Origin: Bemisia tabaci
Taxonomy: Eukaryota > Arthropoda > Insecta > Hemiptera > Aleyrodidae
Direction: 5' to 3'
Assembly (NCBI RefSeq): GCF_918797505.1
Contig: NC_092798.1
Location: 7,515,501-7,579,500, forward strand
DNA: 64,000 bases
This document shows, piece by piece, positions 52,493 to 64,000 of this stretch (position 1 is its first letter; every line of letters starts with the position of its first letter). Under the pieces are notes generated by a model. That model saw only the letters and a program-made list of their open reading frames with translations. It was not told where the DNA came from and made no database searches. The position numbers were made by a program, and so were the translations under genes.

Positions 52493-53316
52493 GAGAAAAG
52501 CAGGGCCGGATTTACCTACTTGCCGCCCGAATTTTGCCGCCCCCTTCTCACTCGTTTTGAAACATCAATAAAAACCATCAAATGAACGTGGCAGCGGGGG
52601 AGGGGTGCATAAGACGCGTTTACTTGTGTTGAACACATTTTTTGGGAAAGCCCTGTCAACACTACTAGCAAAAGTTCACGGAGCTTTCCGCGAAAGTTAA
52701 GTCTCGTAAACCTATTTCTGTGTGGACAAGGTCTTTCATTCATCAGAAATGAACGAAAAAATTATGAAAGAACAAACATAAACGTGGATTAATGATTTTA
52801 ACTTCCGCCGCCGGGCCGCGCAAACCGCACCGTGTTTGGCGCAATGCGTGAAGTATTCCGACAGTCTTGTAGGTACTATGAGTTTCACGCCGACCGCTGC
52901 TGAACGCACTGTGTTTTTACGCAATGCGTGAAGTATTCACGCAGTCTTGTAGGCGCTAATATGTGTTACATGCCAATCGCCGCGCCGAGGGCTTCTCCGT
53001 TTCATCTCAAGTCCTCGTCATCATTTCTCCCTAAGTCGCGCCGTTTCAGGCCAAATTGCGTGTTTGGTTTCTCTCTTAACTCGACTAATTAAAGGTGCTC
53101 TCTCTTGTGTCACTGAAAGACGACAAAAGTAGAAATTACTATGCTCTCAGAAAATTAGAGATTTTTTCACCTTTTCTCGTTCGTAATTTTTTTTTCTAAA
53201 TTCGAATTTTCTATACCTACATTTAAATAAATTTCAAAATTTGCCGCCCCCTATAGATTTGCCGCCATGAGCCGCGGCCCATGTGGCCACCCCCTTAATC
53301 CGGCCCTGGAGAAAAG
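52493..53316. mobile_element. hAT-type non-autonomous element with 8-bp duplication
   Basis: The element is 52501-53308 (808 bp): CAGGGCCGGATTTACC at the left and TTAATCCGGCCCTG at the right, flanked by GAGAAAAG at 52493-52500 and 53309-53316. Subterminal TTGCCGCCC..TTTGCCGCCC near both ends. Interior holds two degenerate copies (52840-52880, 52917-52960) of the CAATGCGTGAAGTAT...TTGTAGGCGC motif also seen in B elements. Confidence 0.9.
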
Positions 53317-54201
53317 AACTTCAGATCAGGTGGAACCAGAGCTAGCAAGTATTATTTCATATGAAATTTCATGCAATATAAAAAGCTCAAATAAATTGCA
53401 CAAAATTTGAAACTTATTAATTTTTTTCTGAATTATGTATTGATTTAACCCTCGCAAGTCCGGAAGCGTTTCAGATGGTCTTCCTGTTGATGCGCCAGTA
53501 TTACCCTACTAAGGTGCTATACTCGAAGGGAGACACAAAGGGCAGTTTAGCCCCAACCGAACCTCTAAACCTAAAGGGAACAGATGCAACTCGTGAATGT
53601 TTTAGGCTTGGGGTGAAAAATGTTAAAATCGAATATCTTCGTTTCTAAGCGTTTCTTGGCCTCCTAAACGCATCCCCAAAAGTTTCAAAAAATTTCATGA
53701 ACTTTTCCATCCCTGGGTGGAGCACCAACGTTCTCAGTCAGGAGACCACCAAAACTATTCGTTACTTTAACCGATTGGTTTTTCGGTAAAACTTCGGTTA
53801 CTTGAACCGAATTATGGTCCTCTAAATAAATTGAAGCTTAGTCCCTGTGTAACCGGAGTTTTTTCCGTAGTGTGTCGCGGGAATGGTTTTCTTTGTCGTG
53901 AAAAATCCGATTTTTTTCAGTGTGAGTGGAGCCAAAAAACAACCCTCAGAGTGGCAACACGGGTAGGAACGATCTCGCGTGCCGTAGAAAGTGTCGGGTC
54001 CAATAAAAAGCCCCGTAATTATTAGGTGAAATGCCCGGCGCTAATCTGTCGCTCTGCGCCGGCCGCTATCACGATGAATGATAACGAAACTCGTCCGCAG
54101 CGACTACCGACTTCCACCAGGGGGTCCGAGAGCCCCCGTTTGATGGTGTTTTTGAAGAAAGTTCAAGTGTACTTTTGGCGCGGGAGAATGGGCTAGCCGC
54201 A
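53317..54201. other. No gene or known repeat seen
   Basis: Mixed-composition DNA; small frame 53831-54025 has no recognised motif. Confidence 0.45.
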
Positions 54202-55307
54202 TACCGTCGCGTTCTCATTAAAAACGACGTATGAATAGCCGTGCGTTGCCACATTTATCTTAGAAAAAACTGACATTTCGAGTCAAATCTGATCGTCCCA
54301 GGAAAAAGAAACCTTGGTCTCCGTATGAATATTTTTCAGTAGAGCATTTTTTGTCGTTTTGAGTCGATGAATTGGATTTTGGATTCCAACGGCTTCCACA
54401 TCGTAAAATAGAGTTATTATACTCTTCTATGGAAGAATTTAATACATCTTTTTCATAACTCTTAAATTAACTGCACTCCCAGCTAAATGGGAGAAATAAA
54501 GTAAGGACGACTTTTTTCATTTATTACTGGAGTAAATAATGAGTGATTTAGTTCATTTTTGTGTCAAAGTAGGAAATAAAGTTGCATTATGACCCGGAAA
54601 TGTTGTGCTCCGAACATGGCAGATCAGCAAATTTTACATGAAACGTTCTCGAAATCACGTTTTTTCAACTGAGAACTTCAGCTCCGATTTGTGCATCCAT
54701 TTTTGGACTATCATCATCCCAACATGTCTGTAGACCGTCTCTCTGTACTGTGGCATCGACAACTTAATTTTGACTTTGTGTGCTTCTAGGTCCATTTTCC
54801 TTTGAATAGTCCCAAACGTCTACTATCCTTTAAATTTTCGAGGAATATCATTCACGGCCAAATCTAGAGAACCCGAAATTTTCGCCTGCGCGGATTTTCC
54901 TTCACAGAAAAAAATAGATGGTGCTGACGACAAAACTCTCTGTCCACAGGGCTCCTGCAGTTTTTTTGTTACACTCACAGAATTTTTCAGTTGTGAGAAC
55001 AGAACTTCGATCGTGGGAACAGAGTACTCTGTCCTCATAACGGAAGCTTCTGTGACTGTTAACAAAAGAAGTGCAGGAGGCCTGTGAACAGAAGGTTCTG
55101 TCGTAAGCACCATCTATTTTTTTCTGTGATAAAGCCTGTGATTTTCTTTCCTTTGAAAGTTCTCAGAGAATTTAGCGAAAATCCAGCGCACCTGAAAATT
55201 TCGAAGAAAAATATTCCTGGAAAACTTTCCTCGAAAATGAATAATTATTTAGTATAAATTTGGCAACCCTCGAATGCTCATATGGTGTTCTTCCGTAGCA
55301 CAGCAGC
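54202..55307. mobile_element. Family A MITE, copy A12, split by insertions
   Basis: Left end TACCGTCGCGTTCTCATTAA to about 54260. The right half resumes about 55150 (GAAAATTTCGAAGAAAAATA) and ends GTTCTTCCGTAGCACAGCAG. The intervening ~850 bp includes the MITE at 54902-55129. Confidence 0.65.
54902..55129. mobile_element. Fold-back MITE with TCACAGAAAAAAATAG ends
   Basis: TCACAGAAAAAAATAGATGG, GTGCT against AGCAC, CATCTATTTTTTTCTGTGA. Interior repeats of GAACAGA.CTTCTGT. The 96-aa frame there is arm sequence. Confidence 0.85.
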
Positions 55308-55560
55308 ATTATGCACCAGATTCACAATGCACTCCTTAACCCAGGCCCCGCGGTGTTTGTTAATGAACTCGATTCTGGGCTCATAAAAGATGTTGCAGTG
55401 AGATTACTCTAACAATGTGAGCTGCACTTCAGCCGAGATTCTTGAACCGGAATCCTGATGGATCAGTTGTTCGTTTCACAGGATCCTTTTTTTACTGTTC
55501 GAATTTATAAATGGGACTGTCCCTGGACAAAAGCACACTAATACCGGAATACCGGTGACG

Positions 55561-55720
55561 GTGGCGTGGCGCGCTTTGCGATAAATCGAGTTATCTGCCA
55601 TTTAACCTGTGGGAAAGGATCGATAAACGAGTTGGTCGCAAACGAACACCTTAATAATCGATTATTTACCATAGCCTCGAATGGGGGAATATTGATAATC
55701 GATCATTCACATCTCGCTAC
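55561..55720. mobile_element. Family M MITE, M2
   Basis: GTGGCGTGGCGCGCTTTGCG ... GATAATCGATCATTCACATC. Confidence 0.75.
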
Positions 55721-56167
55721 TGACCGGTGAAAGCAAAAGTAAGATATTGGTGTTCTTGCTCGGAGGAGCATTTTGCGAATATTTCGAGTTCAACCTCAAC
55801 ACACTTAAATTTCAGATCAACTCGAAGTTATTAAATCTGAAGATTTCAGTGAAGAAAACACGAAATTCGAAATAAAATATTTAAGTTAATCCTTTATGTG
55901 CGAACTCAAACATTATATGTGTATTAAAATGAATTTTTCAGCTTTCTATTAGCTTTTGGCTATCTAGGTAGCATGCAACAGTGCATCCCGAGTAAATATC
56001 GCAAATCGGAAGGCAACAATATTTGCAATATTCACCAGGGACGCAATTTCAGAGACATTTCAGATTTTTTAATCAAATGTTTTATACAAGTAAGAGATGT
56101 TCTACAGCGTGATGTGTCATGTGCTGCTTAGAAATTCTGAAAAAATGTTCTAAATTCCAAAAATTTA

Positions 56168-56332
56168 GTGGCGAGGCGTGAACGATCGATTCATCGATAT
56201 TTCCTCCATTTGCAGTACAGTAAAGAATCGATTATTGAGGTGTTCGTTCCGAGCACCCTGTTTATCGATCCTTTTCCATAGGTTCAAGAGGCAGATTAAT
56301 CGATATATCGCAAAGCACGCCACTTTGATGCA
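56168..56332. mobile_element. Family M MITE, M3
   Basis: GTGGCGAGGCGTGAACGATC, ATCGATATTTCC ... TTAATCGATATATCGCAAAG, CACGCCAC. Opposite sense to M2. Confidence 0.78.
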
Positions 56333-57261
56333 TTACCAATTATTGATCAATCGGCGATCTAATCATTCTCGAAAATACTGAAAGTCCACCTCAAGTAGCA
56401 ATAGCTGCTTCTCAAAGCACCTGGCACGTTGTACGTATCCACGTGGAAAAGTCTTTTTGTAACAATTAATTATCGTTACACCATCAATGAGAGCGTTTCC
56501 GCATATCATGGCGCAGTTTAAACCAAGTGCATGAGGTTTAACGGCGATGAAACTTTACATTGTAACACTCTTACTCGCAAAGTCACTGAGGGATGAATAA
56601 TGATCAAAATCAGCGATACGGTGCCTTGCGTTAGCTGGAAATTAATGATCGATCGATACAGACAGAGTTGCGGACTGGGATTACGTTGCTGAATTGACGT
56701 TAAATATTCATTTCCCCCTGTCATCATCCCATGAAAAACTTTATCACAAAAACAGGGATTTAATGATTAATTTGGCAACATCGGTAGACGCAGCATGCAG
56801 TTTTCCAGCGCGGAAACGCAACGTAGATGCGGTCGATGCTCACTCATCCTCGCAACCCTACGGAAGCTTGTAACTTCAATTTCCGTGACAGTGTTGCCGT
56901 ACTAGAGTTGAATTAAAAAATCGGTAGTTTTCATAGAATGAAAAATTAACTGTGTTACCTGAAAAATTTTTTATTCGGACCGACTTTAATAAAAATGTAT
57001 CAAGTTGCATAAGCTTGAAGTAAGGAAAAAACATTTTGGATTTGTAAACGTTCATAAGACTCATAATGACAAAAACTAACGCACGATAATAATAATTTAA
57101 ACCTTCAAAATATTTTGCTCGATTTTGAACTTTTAGTGGAGAAAAAATTCATGACTAATTAGGTCATGGTTCATTTTATGCGAATTTAATCACTCTAGAA
57201 AATTGACAGACACTTTTAAGAGTTTTCTTGCGTATAAAAAAACTTGCAACTAAGATTTCGA

Positions 57262-57322
57262 TTTTTAGCATAGCTTCAAATACGGGAATATCGATACTCG
57301 ATCATTCACGCCTCGCTTCTGG
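57262..57322. repeat. Family M fragment, M4
   Basis: CATAGCTTCAAATACGGGAA, ATATCGATACTCGATCATTC, ACGCCTCGC. Confidence 0.55.
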
Positions 57323-57639
57323 TCACATGTTAATGTTATGTCTTAGCAAGTATGTAATTTTCACCGAAAAAAAGCTCTCACTCACGTTTATCGGTCAGTC
57401 CCACCAAATAAACCCATCAGTCCAAACCAAACTAAACCCCAAATTCACCTATAAGTTCACCGGAAACGTCTCTCATGACGTCACGTCGACGTCTCAATCG
57501 GACTCTGAAAACAAGTCCATCCGAACTATCTCATGATTCTCAACAACCACGCTGTCTCAAGCGATTTCAGGCTCATATAGAAGTATATATCAGGATCCAG
57601 CGCCAAAAATGAGCTCGTTATTTCTAGCCTTGCATTAGC

Positions 57640-57935
57640 GGGCACCCCCGAAAAATTGAATCGACCGAGAGGCGGACAGGTATGATTGCCGGCTAATTAA
57701 TTCCGAGCTGGCGAAGCGGACGATCGCTAGGAAATCCGGAGCGTTAGCGGTCGTAACGCGTGCGCGGGTAATTGAGAGCTGTCATGCAATCACTCAATAA
57801 CGCGCGGACATTTTGTGCCGGTCGGGGGGCCCGGGCTGATCGCCGATCAAGACGTATTCTTGACAGCTCCCGGCTGATCTGTTGGTCAAACCGCGATCCT
57901 TCATCAAGCTCACTCGAGGCTCTGGTGGTTGATGG
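57640..57935. promoter_or_regulatory. GC-rich island, possible regulatory region
   Basis: CpG-rich, non-repetitive, with GGCTAATTAATTCCGAGC and repeated CGATCAAGA/GATCGCC words in an A/T-rich area. Could be a promoter or distal 5' exon; nothing ties it to a gene. Confidence 0.25.
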
Positions 57936-58084
57936 TCGGATATTTGGATCGATATTAAGAGACAGGGGCCAAATTCAGTATTCAGAATTTAGTATTCTGA
58001 AAACTCACTACTATGATGAATATGTATTCAACTTTCTGGTTTTTAATTGTTTTAATTAGAGCGCCTACACGGAGAGAGTGCGGA

Positions 58085-58349
58085 CATATGGATCACATTT
58101 ATCAAAAAGGAACCAGCGCGATTACAGTGTTTTCAAAATCGTGTAACTTATTTTTTCCTTTTAAAAGTACTTAATGTATGTACGCAGTATTGGAATTTAC
58201 ACGAATATTTTCCTTTATTTCAATATTTTGGTGGGAAGCAGAGACAAATTTGCTATTCTGGGAGTTTTTTTTAAATAATTATGAAGAAGCGACATTTTTA
58301 CATCACTGTAATTGCGCTGGTTCCTTTTTGCTGAACGCGATCCATATCG
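58085..58349. mobile_element. Family F fold-back MITE, F2b
   Basis: CATATGGATC, AAAAAGGAACCAGCGCGATT against AATTGCGCTGGTTCCTTTTT, GATCCATATCG. 265 bp. Confidence 0.78.
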
Positions 58350-58580
58350 AAATATGGATCTTTTATTGCCTGAAAGGGAAGCCGACCTTCTAATACGAAA
58401 AATCCTAAAAAAATGTCGCTGCCAATCTTCAGAATCCAATATCACAGCAAAATGGTCGAGAATATACATGAAAGAGCAGAGAAAGTTAGTGAAAAGCTTC
58501 AGAAAGCCATTACTCTCTTAAAAACTTCATGTCTGTAGATGAGTACTGCTCCTTTCCGTAGCACAGCAGCGTAGGACAGC

Positions 58581-58721
58581 TGGACTTCATTCTGCAATAA
58601 GGAACCATAATTTCTTGGCTCATCCGTAAAAACCCTCATGTGCATGGGGAAACTAATGGTACATACATTGTTTCTAAACTGAGCCAGGAATTGTAATTCC
58701 TAATTGCAAAATGAAGTCCAA
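58581..58721. mobile_element. Family F fold-back MITE, F1c
   Basis: TGGACTTCATTCTGCAATAA and AATTGCAAAATGAAGTCCA. Interior TGAGCCAGGAATT as in F1b. Confidence 0.78.
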
Positions 58722-58790
58722 TTTTCATTCAAGCGTTAGATATAGTCCTGCCTCTTTCCTCCCCTTTTTAGCACCCATGCGCACACAACA

Positions 58791-59049
58791 CCGCTGCTGA
58801 AAGGAAGAACGCCGTATGAATTTTCAGACGTTGCCAGATTTCCTTCGATAAAATACAAAATTTTCAGGGAAACTTGCGAATATTTTCCTTCAATTTTTAA
58901 GAGAATTTTATGCGCTATCGGGTCTAAATTATTCGAAAATTTCGAGAGAAATTATTCATTACTCTTCTTGAAAATGATTATTTAATGGAATGGAATTTGG
59001 CAGCTTTTGAATGTTCTTACGACGTTCTTCTTTATCGTGGTAGAACAGC
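58791..59049. mobile_element. Family A fold-back MITE, copy A13
   Basis: CTGAAAGGAAGAACGCCGTA ... TTGGCAGCTTTTGAATGTTC, ACGACGTTCTTCTTTATCG. Another short A-like end (TTCCGTAGCACAGCAG) lies at 58554-58569. Confidence 0.75.
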
Positions 59050-60149
59050 AGTCACACTCGCAGATTCTCACGAAGTCAATGAGTAGGGCTCGAACCTAGA
59101 CCTCTGGAGAGTAATTATTGTTATTAGGATTCCTCTGTGCGGAGTGCGGTCGCTCTCCTGATCGGTAATCTTGCTCATCCCGGACAACCATTTTAAGCGA
59201 AGGCGCCGAGTGCAAGTTCGTATATAGCCAGCCATGCACTTTAGTGGATGCATCTGTCCACCGCGTGTGCAACGTTCACTGGAGACTGCATTTTTTGCGG
59301 AATCAGGTCGGGCGGTGAAAAATGCCGCCGCGAGGCATTTTCCCATTTTTCGTCAAAAGATGCATCTCCCGCCAAAATGAGGGAAATTTCATCGAATGTG
59401 ACACGTGATTAAGGGCTAATTGCTCTGGGTTCACTGCTTTGAGCTCGAGGACTTTAGATATAGAAACATGTTCGTCCAGCCAATGAATGGACAGAGTTTA
59501 GAGTAAGCTTGTAGTAAAAAAATGGATTTATACGGATTTTTTAAAAAACCAAAACAAATTCCGAAAATTTAAACAATTTAAAAAACAGTTGATTACCCGA
59601 AATCGTCTATTCTTAAAACGTGTGCAGACCAAATTTCAACTTTCTAGGACAAATATTTCTCTAGAAAAGTGTGCTTAAAGTTGGTGGTTTGGTCATGTCG
59701 AATGAATGGGCGATAGTAGAATGCCGAAGAGGTTTACTGAAAAGTAAAGGTTCAATACCACAAGAGAGAGAAAAAGACACCGACCAAGATATGCGCAAAA
59801 GGAAGGAGAATATTTAAGAACAATTAGGATATGAGGACGATGAGGGAGGATGAAAGATAGGATGAATGACAAAAAGTCATTTTGAGAGCCGAAGCCCAGG
59901 AGAGGCTGTGGAGAAGAAGATGAGAAGAAGATGAGCTTAAGCAATTACAGGTTGGATATGTTTTTGGTAGTAAAATAGAAGTTAATCGACGGAAGACAAA
60001 TACTGATAATCTACTGATAAGGTACTGGGCGATAAACGAAACTAAAGTCGAAAAACCCATGAAAAACGGTCAATCCTCCTTGTAATTTACATAAAAGAAT
60101 GCTTCGGTTTGTGGGTTTTCACCTATTTATATGACTGGTGGTCCATAGC
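59050..60149. other. No gene seen
   Basis: A/T-rich DNA; purine-rich GAAGATGAG runs near 59905-59940 create the serine-rich minus frames. No known repeat. Confidence 0.5.
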
Positions 60150-60431
60150 GAAGCGCCTTCAAGTTTTCGTGTATGCAGCACGCGCGTCTTCAGAGTTCGA
60201 ATAGTTGTATCAAGGCGTTCTATCGTTATTCTTTTGCTTTAATTGACCAAGATTCTACTTTTAAATGCCCCTCCCTTCAAAATGCTCCCCTTTAAATGCT
60301 CCCGAAGCGCCTTCAAATTTTCGTGTATGCATCACGGGCATCCTGAGAGTTTGAATAGTTGTATCAAGGCGTTCTATCGTTATTCTTTTGCTTTTACTGA
60401 CCAAAATTCTACTTTAAAATGTCCCTCCCTC
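60150..60431. repeat. Direct duplication, unit ~127 bp at 154-bp spacing
   Basis: Units 60150-60276 and 60304-60431 share GAAGCGCCTTCAA.TTTTCG, AATAGTTGTATCAAGGCGTT and CTATCGTTATTCTTTTGCTT. A reverse fragment related to it (TTGATACAACTATTCGAACT) is at 27850-27910. Confidence 0.8.
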
Positions 60432-61945
60432 GGTACTTTCCAGCTTTCAAAACCGTTTTCACGGTGTTGCATCTGGAGAAGGATGAAGGAAATCGGCAAC
60501 AACGGTGAAAATGAAATCAGAGCCGACAAGATATTGTTCCTTAGACGAAGAAACGTAACTGCATTGCGTGGCCGCAAAATTATGACTATAACAATTTCAT
60601 CCTTTGCGTAAGTATAACCGAGCATCTTTTGTTGAGACTTTTGCTGATTTTTGTATGTAATAAGAAGAAAACTTAGTGAAATTTTCAGTTAAACAAGCTC
60701 AATAGTTTCCTTGCAGAAGCAAAATTTGCGAGTTGAAATTTTGCAACGTTAAACTGGAGTTACTTTTTTTTTTTGTCTTGGAATGGATAAATAGACTCAA
60801 CTGCGAGAAATGTATTTTTTGTTGTCATTGTATTATGTATGTATCAGTTCAATCGACGATCTGACTTGAATTACGATCCTCGTGAGACTCAAAATCACAC
60901 GAAATCTCGAGCTTGCGGCCCGATTCTAGACCACCGAAAACCACGTTCTGTTTTATTCCCGCATTTTGTTTCATTCTCATGTGGGTTGACGAAAATGCGT
61001 GATGCATTAAAAATGAGACTGGATTGGGTCATTCCGCTACACACTGTGTGAACAAAGACAGCCATGACAACATACGTGATCTTTGCGTAGCGCATTAGGA
61101 AAGCTGATAGCTGGTGCATTCAGACCAAAAGTTGCAGGTTTGTTACATATTTTGAGCATGTGCACGGGATGAAATTTTGCCAGCACGGAATGTCCCAACC
61201 CATTGTTCGCTCAAAATTGGGGAAAATTTGAAGTTACCTGAAGAATCTGAGTCATGGACCTGCTGCAAACTGCAGATAGGGCAAAAAGAAGAGTTATTTC
61301 CCATAGAAAATGACTCAAAAATCACGGTAAGCGCATTGGAATATTCTGAAAAACACTCTCAACTTCACAATCTGCGTAAGGAATATATGCGTTTTTTTTA
61401 AGCTCCCTGACTCTTCAACTTTTCCGATTTGCTCATCTAGAATTGTGTGCCATTTGCAGAATGGAACAACTCTTCCTCTAGCTCTAGCTGAAGTTTGCAA
61501 CGATCTCATTTTTCGATCAACAATTTTTGGGTATACACACAAACTATTGAATACTGATTTATACGAGAAAATAATAAAAATGCACAATTCAAAAACACGA
61601 ACCGTCCATGGAACATCCAGCTCAAAACGCGACGCCTTACATCACGAACCACTCATAAAGCTCTGGAAGATAGCTGTGCTTTAAGCGCATGGACGGTATT
61701 CTCAAACTAGTCGAAATTTTGAGCTACCTACCCGCAAACAGTAACAATTTTGACACGCTAGTGCTACTCTTTCCTCTTCATCTTAAAATTTCACTACCTT
61801 TCTTTCTCGCACAAAAAGCTTCCCTGCTGAAGCTGGCGTCTTCTGCTACTTGTTTTGATCTTGTTTTAAACGTGATATGTAATGAGAATGTATCACTTAT
61901 GTTTTTGTTAATTGGTTAGTTATCTTCAAAGCAGGAGGAGTTAAA
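60432..61945. other. No convincing gene
   Basis: Frames of 70-90 residues lack motifs. 61280-61400 and 49720-49800 share GAGTTR..CTCTATGAAAAATGG-like words and AACTTCACAATCT, a faint old repeat. Confidence 0.4.
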
Positions 61946-62195
61946 CATGCTAAGGAAGAACGCAGTATGAGCCTTCAGGCGTTGCCAACTTTCTCTTGAT
62001 ATAATATGAATTTTTAGGGAAATTTTTGGATATTTTTCCTACAATTTTTCAGAAGATTTTATTCGAAATTTAAACTATATTATCTGAAATTTTTAAGGGG
62101 AAACATTGATTTCTTTTCCCAAAAATAAACATTTCATCGAAAGAAGTTTGACAATATCCAAATTTTTATACGGCGTTTTTACTTGGAACGGCGGT
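61946..62195. mobile_element. Family A fold-back MITE, copy A14
   Basis: CATGCTAAGGAAGAACGCAG ... ATTTTTATACGGCGTTTTTAC, TTGGAACGGCGGTAA. Confidence 0.75.
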
Positions 62196-63036
62196 AATGC
62201 GGAATGCTTAGTTGATAACAGAGTTGTCAGATGGGTTTAGAATATTATCGGTTATTCTAAAACAACAGGAAAAAAGTTTAAGTGAGCAAAATGACGATTC
62301 TGGAAAATAAGAACTTGTATCAATGAGTCTTGTTGTGGTGACTTTTAAGAGTTCATCTTTCAAAATACACGCATACATTTGCATATCCATGGTGGAACTG
62401 TAAGAACTCGTGCATCGATTTACGACCTTTCATACTTATTCTCATACGTAATTTTTAAAATAGATAAATACTCGAAGTCATTTTTCCACACTTTCCCTGA
62501 TTTTTCTCTTTGCGAACAATGATCTATGATATAGTAAAATGGGGGCGAAGAATTTGAAAGTCCGCAAACGAGATGATACGCTCTGGCACGTAGTTTCACC
62601 GTCAAGATCAGTGGCGATTTTGCAAGTTAGAAATCCCGCGTAGTTCCTCCATTTAAATCCATTAAGAATATCGATTTAGGTGGGATGAGCTGCCTCACCA
62701 AGACTCGATTGTTTTACATACATTTAAAAAGAGGAAAAACAGAAGGTGTAACTCTGAAGAATCGCCACTTGTCAGTATGTAGTAAAACTCAAATTCATAT
62801 TTTCGCATAGAGGAAATAACGATTTTCATGACAAATCCGGCATGGCATTTCCTACCGCTACCACAATTAACAGACAATTACAGGTTAATTTAGTGGTGCC
62901 CATAAACGCTGCATGGCGGGTGCTGGACAAAAGAACAACTTTGGTGGTCAGTAACTTACCACTGTCCAACCACTCTCCCCTCCCTACCGATAAGCTGGAG
63001 GACCGGTGGGAAGGAGAGGTGAAGTTCGTCGCCCTC
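62196..63036. other. No gene or known repeat seen
   Basis: A/T-rich; small frames of 60-67 residues without motifs. Confidence 0.45.
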
Positions 63037-63138
63037 CTGACATAAGGGCGTAACTACAATACGCGATGAACCTTGTCGTCCACTTAACTCAATGCTTTCC
63101 TGGGTCCATCTCAAATTGCAGTTACGCCCTTTTGTCAG
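63037..63138. repeat. Small fold-back element, 102 bp
   Basis: CTGACATAAGGGCGTAACTA against CAGTTACGCCCTTTTGTCAG. Confidence 0.7.
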
Positions 63139-63490
63139 CCAAGCGACGAGTTATGCTCTACCTATCATCGGCAAAATCATAAAACTCTCTAAAACGAGCG
63201 GGCCAACTTTCCCGAAGTGTCGAGCTTTCGTTTAGCGGGCATTTTAGTTTAAGTGCTTCACTGCATGACCGAAGTGTTGGCTACTTCCTGATCGTACTTG
63301 AAAATGACCGGTCTTTTTCGGCATGCCTATTCAAAAGTGTTTGAATTTTGAGCTACGGCACTCGTGTTTTTGTTTTAGACTCTGGTGGAATCGTTTGATT
63401 TTATGCGACAAAGGCTAGAGATTACTCACAAAATCCCATCCCTGTACCACTGAGACATTTACGGCCGAAAAAAAAATATTGGAAGAATAA

Positions 63491-63898
63491 CTGTGCTATA
63501 TTTTGCAATTAGGATCTACATTTTCTGACTCCGTTCAGAAAGAGCATATCGACGGTGTAAGTCGGCAATCACATAACTCGGTTTGCGACGTCGCAGACTT
63601 CCTGTCATACTTAATTTTTTAAACGGAAAACTTTTCAATGGCAATTCTCTAAAACTGTCGTGATTTTTCTTCTGTATGCGAAAAAAATTCTGCAAAAACT
63701 TCAAGAAATGATGTAAATTTGTTTTCCTTGAAAAAAGTAACACAGAGGCGGAGATTTTCAGACACCGCAAACGAGTTATGTGATTGCCGACTTACACAGT
63801 CGATATGTGCCATCGGTAACTTTACGCACGTAAGTGTTTTTAAAATGTGTCAGAAATTTTAGTTCCTAAATTCAAAATGCAGTCCAATTTGGTACAGA
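63491..63898. mobile_element. Family F MITE, F1d, split by G4
   Basis: TGCTATATTTTGCAATTAGG at the left and AAATTCAAAATGCAGTCCA at the right, with ACGTAAGTGTTTTTA as in the other F1 copies. G4 is inserted in the middle. Confidence 0.75.
63549..63803. mobile_element. Family G fold-back element, G4 (best copy)
   Basis: CGACGGTGTAAGTCGGCAAT, CACATAACTCGGTTTGCG against CGCAAACGAGTTATGTGATT, GCCGACTTACACAGTCG. 255 bp. Defines the true ends of family G. Confidence 0.82.
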
Positions 63899-64000
63899 TA
63901 CGGAATCTCTGTCCATAGGGGTCATTAGTATTCCATGTTAGGGTTACAACATATTTCCGTTATGAGAAAACTGCACTTCGGTCTCGACATTTTGTGACTA

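Noticed and set aside
54823..55113. 96-aa minus frame
   Set aside because: Lies across the MITE at 54902-55129.

Overview
This window looks like eukaryotic nuclear DNA from an arthropod, most likely a hemipteran insect; whitefly is a guess from the style of the short repeats and was not tested. The signs are split genes with GT-AG introns, one intron of almost 14 kb, AATAAA signals, 5'-truncated LINEs, a poly(A)-tailed retroposon with a target-site duplication, and a very dense load of short fold-back DNA transposons (MITEs). I see no bacterial operons, CRISPR arrays, rRNA or tRNA genes. Almost all short open frames lie in repeats or have no spliced context.

Genes. (1) At 1249-2655 (+) are the last two exons of a protein-coding gene I cannot name; its start lies off the left edge. 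Its intron contains a large inverted duplication that includes the exon end and the 5' splice site. (2) The main gene runs on the minus strand from 36418 down to 6759. It has seven coding exons, all GT-AG with consistent phases, joining to a 339-residue membrane-anchored short-chain dehydrogenase of the retinol dehydrogenase 10 / epidermal retinol dehydrogenase 2 type (SDR16C). A splice acceptor 35 nt upstream of the ATG implies at least one further 5' UTR exon at higher coordinates. Genes 1 and 2 converge tail to tail. (3) At 39548-40231 (-) is a 227-residue frame with a Cys/His-rich N-terminus and a basic, low-complexity C-terminus, possibly a terminal exon or single-exon gene.

Repeats. I assigned local letters. 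A is a ~255-bp fold-back element with 14 copies. B is a ~1-kb element with the terminus CCCTGGTAAAA, carrying a 40-bp palindromic core. D is a ~510-bp fold-back that creates several look-alike short ORFs. E, F, G, H, L, M, N, P, T and U are further fold-back families. I, V and W start CACTG, end CAGTG and are flanked by 2-bp duplications, as in CACTA/EnSpm elements. Two elements have 8-bp duplications and hAT-like ends. One (49832-51678) is a nearly perfect 1.85-kb palindrome with 815-bp arms that differ at only two positions I found. The insertions are nested, so their order can be read: L3 and N inside A11, M1 inside L2 inside G2, I1 inside U, W inside P3, F2a inside E2.

Layout: 1-3 kb gene 1 end and a minisatellite; 3.4-6.6 kb fold-backs; 6.8-36.5 kb the dehydrogenase gene with repeat-filled introns; 36.6-40.3 kb repeats and the Cys-rich frame; 40.3-64 kb no convincing gene, repeats, two GC-rich islands that could be promoters, and the two hAT-type elements. 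The best candidates for follow-up are the palindromic hAT element, the conserved 40-bp palindromic core, the inverted exon copy in gene 1 and the Cys-rich protein.
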